Origin: Geminicoccaceae bacterium SCSIO 64248
Lineage (GTDB): Bacteria > Pseudomonadota > Alphaproteobacteria > Geminicoccales > Geminicoccaceae
Reading direction: 5' to 3'
Assembly (NCBI GenBank): GCA_029814805.1
Contig: CP122393.1
Location: 3,550,501-3,614,500, forward strand
Length of the DNA stretch: 64,000 bases
Positions 57,644 through 64,000 of the stretch are shown piece after piece (positions within the stretch are counted from its first letter, which is position 1; every line of letters starts with the position of its first letter). A program made the position numbers and the translations under genes. The notes beneath the pieces are model-generated. The model was not told the DNA's origin. It ran no database searches and worked only from the letters and a program-made list of their open reading frames with translations.

Positions 57644-59176
57644 ATGCCAGCCGCCGTGTCGCCGATCATCACCCTGAACGCGCAGGACAATGTCGCGGTC
57701 GCCCGCGAGGCCGTCTCCGCCGGGACGCCTTTGGGCCCAGGCGACGCCCTGGCGACGGCGGACATCCCGAGCGGCCACAAGGTCGCCATTGCCGCGATCG
57801 AGCCCGGCACGCCCGTGCGCAAATACGGGCAGATCATCGGCTACGCGTCGCAGCCCATCCTGCCGGGGCATCACGTCCATCTGCACAATCTGGAGATGCG
57901 CGACAGCGATGTCGCGCACGAATACGCCGTCGAGGGCGGTCCGACCCCGCTCCTGCCCGCAAGCGAGCGGCGGACGTTCCGGGGCTTCGTCCGCGAGGAC
58001 GGACAGGTCGGCACGCGCAATTCTATCGGCATCATCAGCTCGGTGAACTGCTCGGCGACCGTTTCGCGCTACATCGCCGACCATTTCAACCGCAACGGCG
58101 GGCTGGCCGGCCACGAGGGCGTCGACGGCGTGGTCGCCCTCACCCATGGCGGCGGCTGCGCGATCAACACCAAGGCCGAGGGCTACCGCTTCCTGACGCG
58201 GACGATCTGGGGTTATGCCCGTAACCCGAATTTCGGCGCGATCGTCATGATCGGCCTGGGCTGCGAGACCAACCAGATCGACCACATCATGCAGGCCTAC
58301 GGCGCCAAGGAGAACCCGCGCCTGCGCACCATGACGATCCAGCGCATGGGCGGCACGCGCAAGACCATCGAGGCGGGCTGCGCGATGATCCGCGAGATCC
58401 TGCCCGAGGTCGCCGCCGCGAAGCGGACGACCGTGTCGCTGTCCGGCATCAAGCTCGCCCTGCAATGCGGCGGCTCCGACGGCTATTCCGGCATCTCGGC
58501 CAATCCGGCCCTGGGCCATGCCGCCGATCTTCTGGTGAAGCACGGCGGCACGGCGGTCCTCTCGGAGACGCCCGAGATCTACGGCGCCGAGCATCTCCTG
58601 ACCCGCCGGGCCGCGACCCCGGCCGTCGCCGAGAAGCTCATGGAGCGGATCGCGTGGTGGCGGGACTACACCGAGCGCAACCAGGCCGAGCTCAACAACA
58701 ACCCGAGCTTCGGCAACAAGGCGGGCGGCCTGACCACCATTCTGGAGAAGTCGCTGGGCGCCGTCGCCAAGGGCGGCTCGATGCCGATGCAAGCGGTCTA
58801 CGAATACGCCGAGCCGATCACCGAGCCCGGCTTCGTCTTCATGGATACGCCCGGCTACGATCCGGTCGCGGTCACCGGGCAGGTCGCGGGCGGCTGCAAC
58901 GTGATCTGCTTCACCACCGGTCGCGGCTCGGTTTCCGGCTTCAAGCCCGCGCCCTGCATCAAGATCGCGACCAACTCCACCATGTACGAGCACATGGAGG
59001 AGGACATGGACGTCAATTGCGGCGGCATCGTCACCGGCGAGGACACGATCGAGCAGGCCGGCGAGGGCATTTTCGAGCGGATCGTCGCGGTCGCTTCGGG
59101 CGAGCGCACCCTGAGCGAGCAGTTCGATTATGGCGACAACGAGTTCGTTCCCTGGCCGCTCGGCGCCGTCACCTGA
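57644..59176 (+). CDS. Altronate / galactarate dehydratase-family enzyme (UxaA-like)
   Basis: A 510-residue enzyme of the UxaA/GarD family. The N-terminal 95 residues are the SAF domain; the catalytic part begins RTFRGFVREDGQVGTRN and shows GGGCAIN, GLGCETNQ and LQCGGSDGYSG with metal-linked Cys and His residues. It dehydrates a hexaric or hexonic acid (altronate or D-galactarate; the split between them cannot be made here) in the cytoplasm. The start is the ATG at 57644 after the palindrome. The GntR gene follows. Confidence 0.9.
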   Translation: MPAAVSPIITLNAQDNVAVAREAVSAGTPLGPGDALATADIPSGHKVAIAAIEPGTPVRKYGQIIGYASQPILPGHHVHLHNLEMRDSDVAHEYAVEGGPTPLLPASERRTFRGFVREDGQVGTRNSIGIISSVNCSATVSRYIADHFNRNGGLAGHEGVDGVVALTHGGGCAINTKAEGYRFLTRTIWGYARNPNFGAIVMIGLGCETNQIDHIMQAYGAKENPRLRTMTIQRMGGTRKTIEAGCAMIREILPEVAAAKRTTVSLSGIKLALQCGGSDGYSGISANPALGHAADLLVKHGGTAVLSETPEIYGAEHLLTRRAATPAVAEKLMERIAWWRDYTERNQAELNNNPSFGNKAGGLTTILEKSLGAVAKGGSMPMQAVYEYAEPITEPGFVFMDTPGYDPVAVTGQVAGGCNVICFTTGRGSVSGFKPAPCIKIATNSTMYEHMEEDMDVNCGGIVTGEDTIEQAGEGIFERIVAVASGERTLSEQFDYGDNEFVPWPLGAVT

Positions 59177-59192
59177 GCCGGCGGCCGACGCC

Positions 59193-60176
59193 GTGTCGGT
59201 GAGCACGCCCCGCGACCTGCCGGCCTATGTCCAGATCGCGAACGCGTTGCGCGCCAGCATACGCGACGGCCATCTCGCGCCCGGCACCGTCCTTCTGGAG
59301 GGTCCGCTCGCGGCGATATTCGGCTCGAGCCGCTCGCCCGTGAAGGGCGCCATCGCCCAGCTTCTCGAGGAAGGGCTGTTGCGGCGCTTCGAGGGGCGCG
59401 GCGCCGTGGTCGGCACGCGAGACACGCCTGTTCTGCGGGTGCCGTTGACCGCGGCCATGCTCGGGCTGGACGATCGGGGCGCCGAGATCCCCAAGGTCTG
59501 GGCCTGGCAGCGCTTCTACGAGGAGGTCGAGCGCGAGCTCATCTACCGCTCGGTGTTCGGCCGCTTTCGCGTCAACGAGCTGGAGCTCGCCCGGCATCAC
59601 GGCATCGGGCGGACGGTGGCGCGTGACATCCTGATCCAGGCGCAGTCGACCGGCATCGTCACCAAGGCCGAGAAGGCGCACTGGTTCATCGTCCCGCTGG
59701 GCGACAAGCGGCTGGACGACCTCTACGCCATGCGCGCCCTGCTCGAGCCGGCCTTGCTGCGCACCGCCGCCGGCCGTATCGCGCCCGACAGCCTTCGCAC
59801 CATGCGCCGGCGGCTGGCGACGGCGCAGGCCGCCTATCCCGAGGTCGGCGGCCTGCAGATGGACGCGATCGAGACCGATCTGCACGTCACCTGCCTTGGC
59901 CACGGCGACAACCCCGAGATGCTGGAAGCGCTCAAGCGCACGCGCTGCATCCTGATCTCGGGCAAGCACATCCTGGGCGCCGAGCTGGCCTTCCCGCCCA
60001 ACGACCCTTTCCTCGACGACCACGACGCCATCCTGCGCGCCCTGGAGGCGGGCGACGGCGAGGCTGCGGCGGCTGCGCTCAGCCGTCACCTCGCCGCCGC
60101 CCGCCCGAAGGTCATCGAGCGCCTGGCCCGCTTCCGCGCGAGCTACGCTGTCCCGCCGCTGGGCTATGTCGTCTAG
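59193..60176 (+). CDS. GntR-family regulator with two winged helices and an FCD-like domain
   Basis: A 327-residue regulator from GTG (an earlier in-frame ATG at 59130 would overlap UxaA by 47 bases). Residues about 10-74 are a GntR winged helix (YVQIANALRASIRDGHLAPG). Residues 107-168 look like a second one (RFYEEVERELIYRSVFGRFR then GIGRTVARDILIQ). The rest is an all-helical FCD-type ligand domain (DDLYAMRALLEPALL). It lies after UxaA and its stop overlaps the methyltransferase stop by two bases. It is the likely controller of this locus. Confidence 0.8.
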   Translation: MSVSTPRDLPAYVQIANALRASIRDGHLAPGTVLLEGPLAAIFGSSRSPVKGAIAQLLEEGLLRRFEGRGAVVGTRDTPVLRVPLTAAMLGLDDRGAEIPKVWAWQRFYEEVERELIYRSVFGRFRVNELELARHHGIGRTVARDILIQAQSTGIVTKAEKAHWFIVPLGDKRLDDLYAMRALLEPALLRTAAGRIAPDSLRTMRRRLATAQAAYPEVGGLQMDAIETDLHVTCLGHGDNPEMLEALKRTRCILISGKHILGAELAFPPNDPFLDDHDAILRALEAGDGEAAAAALSRHLAAARPKVIERLARFRASYAVPPLGYVV

Positions 60177-61138
60177 CAGGCCGCCCCTCCTCCGACGCCG
60201 GCGCGACAGCACGTGGCGATGGCGTCGACATGACGGTGGTCGGTGCCGCAGCAGCCGCCCAGGACCTTGATCCAGGGAAAGCGCCGGATGATCGCGCCGT
60301 AGTCGCGGCCGAACTCAGCCGGATCGCCGTCGTCGAGGTCGGGCGCGCTGTCGAGCTCGGCATGACTGCGCTTCGAGGCGTTGGCCCGTAGGCCGCGGAT
60401 CCGGCCGATCCAACGGCCCTCTCCGTCGAGGACGTGCCGGAAGTGCGAGGGGTGCGCGCAATTGATCATGTAGTAGGCCGGGCCATTGCCGGTCGCCTGA
60501 TCGACGGCAGCGATCGCGTCGTCCAGCGCTTGGCCGGTCGGCAGGCGGCCGTCCGTCTCCAGCGTGAACGCGATCACGACCGGCAGGTCCACATCCTGCG
60601 CCGCGCGGACGACGCCCATCGCCTCGTCGACATTGGTCATGGTGAAGGCGCTCACCATGTCGACGCCCGCTCCAGCAAAAACCCCGATCTGCGCGGCGTG
60701 ATAGGCGTGCGCCTCGTCCGGCGTCATGATCGCGCCCGGATCGTAGCCGTCGCCGCGTGGTCCGATATTGCCGCTGACCACCATGGGCGAGGTCGATGTC
60801 GCCGACGCGTCCCGGACCTCGTGCATCAAAGCGATGGCCACGCGATTGGCGTCGGCGAGCGCTCCCGCGTCGTAGCCGAGCCGCTTGCCCCAGTCGGCGT
60901 TGGCGCGCCAGGTCGGGCTTTCCAGGATGAAGCCCAGGCCGGCGCCGACCGCCATCCGGGCGTAGAGCGTGAAGTAGCGATGCAGCCTGTCGCGCCCGTC
61001 CGCCGTCCGCAGAAGGTCGAAGGCCGCGAAGCACGGAAGCTCGAGCCCGTCGTGGAAGATCAGCGTGGTCTCGAGGCCGCCATCGGTCAGGAAGAGCCCA
61101 CCTTGCATCTGAGGCAGGCGGATGTTGCCGCGTGTCAT
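60173..61138 (-). CDS. Homocysteine S-methyltransferase-family protein
   Basis: A 321-residue zinc enzyme. The Zn-binding Cys pattern is in YYMINCAHPSHF and the GGCCGTD pair (near residues 297-300), the family hallmark. The barrel start is FLTDGGLETTLIFHDGLELP. It transfers a methyl group to homocysteine or a similar thiol; the donor (S-methylmethionine or betaine type) is unknown. The ATG at 61138 is preferred to one 45 bases upstream. It converges with the GntR gene with overlapping stops. Confidence 0.87.
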   Translation of the reverse strand: MTRGNIRLPQMQGGLFLTDGGLETTLIFHDGLELPCFAAFDLLRTADGRDRLHRYFTLYARMAVGAGLGFILESPTWRANADWGKRLGYDAGALADANRVAIALMHEVRDASATSTSPMVVSGNIGPRGDGYDPGAIMTPDEAHAYHAAQIGVFAGAGVDMVSAFTMTNVDEAMGVVRAAQDVDLPVVIAFTLETDGRLPTGQALDDAIAAVDQATGNGPAYYMINCAHPSHFRHVLDGEGRWIGRIRGLRANASKRSHAELDSAPDLDDGDPAEFGRDYGAIIRRFPWIKVLGGCCGTDHRHVDAIATCCRAGVGGGAAC

Positions 61139-61281
61139 GACTGCCACCCTGCGATCGGCATGCCCCGCGCGCTCGCCGGACATGCGCTGTGCCGACCAGG
61201 TCTCCGTAACGGCAATGACGGACGGAGGATGCGACGTGCGTCACACCTGGAAACGGGGCGAAGAAGCGATACGGCTTGCAG

Positions 61282-61905
61282 TCAGCTTGCCGGAACCGCC
61301 GCCACCGCCGGGCGATCAGGCCGGCAGAGGAGAAGCACCATGCTGCCGTTGACGAGGGCGAGGTAGAAGGGAATCACCCAGATACCGAAGCCGGCCCAAC
61401 CCTGGCCCCATCTGTCGAGCTCGACCACGGACAGCGCCAGCAGGCAGCTGAAGAGACCCAGCAGCCAAGGCAGGACGCGTTCCTTTCTGGGCGCGTGCCA
61501 CGCATCGCGCAGGCTTGGGACCGCGCCGGCCGCATCCGCAATCAGGAAGAACACGATGCCGAGCACGGGATCATCGAGCGCCTGCCAAAGGCATACTCCC
61601 GCCACCGTGATCCCGAGACAGGCCTGATCGGAACGGGAAAGGCCGCCACTGCCGTAGCGCAGGGCCAGCAACATGATCGCCGTCGTCCCGGTCGCCGACA
61701 TGACGAGCTTGATGACCGTGAGCGTCGCGCCGGCCTCGATGCTGGCCATCACACCCATCCAGGCGAGGGGCGTCCAGATCAGCCAGGTCATGCGCGTGGG
61801 CACGGTGTGGCCGAGGCAGACATGGCGCAGGTACAGACCGTTCGCACCCAGCTCCAGGGCCGCCGCCGCGAGCGCCACAGCCATCATCAGGTCCGGAGCC
61901 GTCAT
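61282..61905 (-). CDS. Multi-pass membrane protein (PQ-loop-like)
   Basis: A 207-residue protein with about seven hydrophobic helices. The segments TVPTRMTWLIWTPLAWMG and AVPSLRDAW have the Pro-x-x-x-x-x-Trp form seen in PQ-loop transporters, repeated once in each half, but the exact PQ pair is absent. The ATG at 61905 is preferred to those at 61953 and 62025. No function is claimed. It diverges from the BMP importer genes. Confidence 0.55.
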   Translation of the reverse strand: MTAPDLMMAVALAAAALELGANGLYLRHVCLGHTVPTRMTWLIWTPLAWMGVMASIEAGATLTVIKLVMSATGTTAIMLLALRYGSGGLSRSDQACLGITVAGVCLWQALDDPVLGIVFFLIADAAGAVPSLRDAWHAPRKERVLPWLLGLFSCLLALSVVELDRWGQGWAGFGIWVIPFYLALVNGSMVLLLCRPDRPAVAAVPAS

Positions 61906-62258
61906 CCCGCCCACCCCGTGCTTGCGATGTCCGCCGACAATCCGGCGGCCCATCGACACGCCCGGTGAGGCAGGTGCCCGGTCGAGTTGCCACACAATCT
62001 CTCCGAGAAAAATGAGCGTACGCATATTCGTTTGATTGTCGGTTATTTATTAATGCGCGTACATATATTGATGTAAGCGCTCAAATCTCATGTATTAATC
62101 AACCATACGATAGATCAAGCGATCACGAGATCGCGTCCGCATTCGGCTCCCGCCATTCCTCTTGATCCCGACCCCCTTCCGCTGGCACAGGCTTTGCCAA
62201 GACCACCGAGGCCTGGGCGGCGTGGCGGCCCGGCACATTTCAGGGAGGCGGCGGCATC
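61906..62258. promoter_or_regulatory. AT-rich divergent promoter region of the BMP importer
   Basis: A gap of about 350 bases with an AT-rich core (62030-62115) that stands out from the GC-rich background. It holds two related sites and an inverted repeat (see 62016-62080), and TATTAAT at about 62048 and 62093. Confidence 0.6.
62016..62080. promoter_or_regulatory. Direct repeat and 26-base inverted repeat upstream of the BMP gene
   Basis: GCGTACGCATATT (62016-62028) and GCGTACATATATT (62057-62069) match in 11 of 13 bases and lie 41 bases apart, about four helix turns. GCGCGTACAT (62055-62064) and ATGTAAGCGC (62071-62080) form an inverted repeat matching 9 of 10 bases around ATATTG. This suits a dimeric regulator. 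Confidence 0.55.
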
Positions 62259-63251
62259 ATGATCACGACGACGAGACGACGGCTCATGGCAGCATCGGCC
62301 GCGATGGCGCTGCTGGCGATGGTGCCCTTCGCCCCCGCCAAGGCGGAGCCGATGCCGGTCGCCGCGATCTACACCGTGCCGGTCGAGCAGCAATGGGTGA
62401 GCCGCATCCACCAGGCGCTGAGCGCCGCCAAGGAGCGCGGCGAGATCGACTATGTCTGGTCGGAGAACGTCAGCAACACCGACTACGAGCGGGTGATGCG
62501 CGAGTATGCCGAGGGCGGCAAGCGGCTGATCGTCGGCGAGGCGTTCGGCGTCGAGCGCGCCGCCCGCCAGGTCGCGGAGGACTATCCCGAGACCGCCTTC
62601 CTCATGGGCTCGAGCTTCCCGGCCCAGGAGCCCAACTTCGCCGTCTTCGACAATTACATCCAGGAGGCGTCGTACCTGACCGGCATCGTCGCCGGCAAGA
62701 AGACGACCACCAACATCATCGGCCTGGTCGGCGGCTATCCGATCCCCGAGGTCAACCGGCTGATGCACGCCTTCATGGAGGGCGCGCTCTCGGTCAATCC
62801 GGACGTGAAGTTCCTGGTGAGCTTCATCGGTTCCTGGTACGACCCGCCCAAGGCCAAGGAAGCCTCGTTCGCGATGATCGACCGCGGCGCCGACGTCATG
62901 TACGCCGAGCGCTACGGCGTGGCCGACGCCGCCCGCGAGCGCGGCAAGTTCGCCATCGGCAACGTGATCGACACCCAGACCGAGTATCCCGGCACGATCA
63001 TCGCCAGCGCGCTCTGGCACATGGAGCCGACCATCGACGCCGCGCTCAGGGCGGTCGCCGACGACGGCTTCGAGGCGATCGACTACGGACCCTACAGCCA
63101 CATGGCCGAGGGCGGCGCGTCGCTGGCGCCCCTCGACGCCGACCTGATCGGCCAGGAGACCCTGGACCTCGTGCGCGAGAAGGAAGCGGCGATCAAGGAC
63201 GGCTCGCTCGAGGTCGAGGTCAACGACGAGGAGCCGCGCCCGACCCTCTAG
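62259..63251 (+). CDS. BMP-family ABC transporter substrate-binding protein
   Basis: A 330-residue periplasmic protein with a signal peptide (RRRLMAASAAMALL to AKAE) and no lipobox Cys. The mature part has the BMP (basic membrane protein) layout: PVEQQWVSRIHQAL, then EYAEGGKRLIVGEAFG and FIGSWYDPPKAKEASFAMI. BMP proteins bind nucleosides or other small ligands; here the later ATPase suggests a nucleoside/simple-sugar importer. The ATG at 62259 has AGGGAGG about ten bases upstream. Confidence 0.88.
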   Translation: MITTTRRRLMAASAAMALLAMVPFAPAKAEPMPVAAIYTVPVEQQWVSRIHQALSAAKERGEIDYVWSENVSNTDYERVMREYAEGGKRLIVGEAFGVERAARQVAEDYPETAFLMGSSFPAQEPNFAVFDNYIQEASYLTGIVAGKKTTTNIIGLVGGYPIPEVNRLMHAFMEGALSVNPDVKFLVSFIGSWYDPPKAKEASFAMIDRGADVMYAERYGVADAARERGKFAIGNVIDTQTEYPGTIIASALWHMEPTIDAALRAVADDGFEAIDYGPYSHMAEGGASLAPLDADLIGQETLDLVREKEAAIKDGSLEVEVNDEEPRPTL

Positions 63252-63268
63252 GCGGGGCTGACGCTTCC

Positions 63269-64000
63269 ATGGCCGAACCTCTGCTCCGACTGTCCGGCAT
63301 CACCAAGCGCTTCGGCGAGCAGGTCGCGAACGACGCCATCGACCTCGTCCTGCATCGGGGCGAGATCGTCGGCCTGCTCGGCGAGAACGGCGCCGGCAAG
63401 ACCACGCTGATGAACATCCTGTTCGGCCACTACACGGCCGACGCAGGCGCCATCGCGGTGGCGCCGCGCCAGGACGGCGCGTTGCGTCCGCTCCGGCCGG
63501 GCACGCCGCGTGCGGCCCTGGACGCGGGCATCGGCATGGTGCACCAGCACTTCGCGCTCGCCGACAACCTGTCGGTCCGCGACAACATCCTGCTGGGCAC
63601 CGAGCCCCTGTTCCGCCCCCTTCGCCGTCGCGACGCCGCCCAGGCGAGGCTTGCGGAGCTGATGCGCCGGGTCGGCCTCGCGGTCGACCTCGATGCCCCG
63701 GTGCGCACGCTCTCGGTCGGCGAGCGGCAGCGCGTCGAGATCCTCAAGGTGCTCTACCGCGAGGCGCGGATCCTGATCCTGGACGAGCCGACCGCGGTCC
63801 TGACGCCCCAGGCGGCCGAGGACCTGTTCGTCGTCCTGCGCCAGCTCGCGGCCGACGGTCTCGCCATCGTGTTCATCTCGCACAAGCTGGGCGAGGTCCT
63901 GGCCTTGTGCCACCGGATCGCCGTGCTGCGCGCCGGCCGGCTGGTCGCGGACCGGCCGATCGGTGAGGCGACCCGCGCCGATCTCGCGGTGCTCATGGTC
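63269..64000 (+). CDS. ABC transporter ATP-binding protein, first part (runs off window end)
   Basis: The frame starts at ATG 63269, 17 bases after the BMP gene stop, and is open for 244 codons to the window end. Walker A (GENGAGKTT), Q-loop (VHQHFALADNLSV), signature LSVGERQRVEILKVL and Walker B (ILILDEPTAVLTPQ) are complete, so one ATPase domain is present; family members usually carry two. LSVGE in place of LSGGQ is a known variant in this branch. It would power the BMP-dependent importer whose permeases lie beyond the window. Confidence 0.9.
   Translation, partial: MAEPLLRLSGITKRFGEQVANDAIDLVLHRGEIVGLLGENGAGKTTLMNILFGHYTADAGAIAVAPRQDGALRPLRPGTPRAALDAGIGMVHQHFALADNLSVRDNILLGTEPLFRPLRRRDAAQARLAELMRRVGLAVDLDAPVRTLSVGERQRVEILKVLYREARILILDEPTAVLTPQAAEDLFVVLRQLAADGLAIVFISHKLGEVLALCHRIAVLRAGRLVADRPIGEATRADLAVLMV

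Overview
This window is a high-GC, densely packed bacterial chromosome segment. No rRNA, phage, insertion sequence or CRISPR array is visible. The TRAP and Opp-type transporters, the UxaA/GguC sugar-acid genes, the RidA/2-hydroxyacid dehydrogenase pair and TTAA-N7-TTAA-like sites (CtrA-type, known from alphaproteobacteria) point to an alphaproteobacterium. The soil or plant-associated Rhodospirillales/Geminicoccales style of gene content fits best, but I cannot name a genus from the sequence. About 68 protein genes and one tRNA-Leu (anticodon CAA) are called.

Region by region: (1) 1-9.9 kb is housekeeping and accessory: the end of a glycosidase-like gene with a strong terminator, an M23 peptidase, a cation diffusion facilitator, a ribokinase / DJ-1 / trans-aconitate methyltransferase operon with ATGA overlaps, a universal stress protein, and an ABC-2 exporter whose two genes are 677 bases apart. 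(2) 10-21.5 kb looks like a carbohydrate-uptake locus: a LacI regulator diverges from an operon for a family-5 (Opp/Dpp) importer (C-D-F-glycosidase-A-B). It is followed by a D-2-hydroxyacid dehydrogenase and a RidA protein. The same operator-like sequence occurs in the two divergent promoter regions that bound the locus. (3) 21.5-28.9 kb holds small stress and regulator genes: VOC, LysR/SDR pair, two tandem DUF899 proteins, an overlapping ArsR/SRPBCC pair, DUF427, TerC and a diacylglycerol-kinase-like enzyme. (4) 29-33 kb is a copper/cytochrome-oxidase-type set (PepSY membrane protein, SCO1, PCu(A)C, DUF2946) with a perfect 19-base palindrome. (5) 33-35.7 kb has a PIN/HTH toxin-antitoxin pair and a YcaQ-like glycosylase.

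(6) 36-37.3 kb encodes a compact three-subunit nitrile hydratase / thiocyanate hydrolase-like enzyme whose beta subunit is split into two overlapping genes. This is the most interesting enzyme in the window. (7) 37.3-48.6 kb contains DUF2927, pterin dehydratase, a zincin, a MATE pump, a 727-residue disordered membrane protein, an O-acetylhomoserine sulfhydrylase operon, a Tat-exported cyclase, and an MbcA/ParS-RES toxin-antitoxin pair with its own inverted-repeat operator. (8) 48.6-51.5 kb is a TRAP transporter operon. (9) 51.6-54.7 kb is a divergent secreted subtilase and ECF sigma / anti-sigma unit. (10) 54.8-64 kb has a 2-oxoglutarate dioxygenase facing a small DNA-binding-like protein across GCTAGC repeats; a GguC/UxaA/GntR sugar-acid locus whose regulator appears to carry two winged helices; a homocysteine methyltransferase; a PQ-loop-like membrane protein; and a BMP-type ABC importer that runs off the end.

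Calls rest on motif recognition in translated sequence without database searches, so family names are reliable where motifs are cited and substrate assignments are inference.
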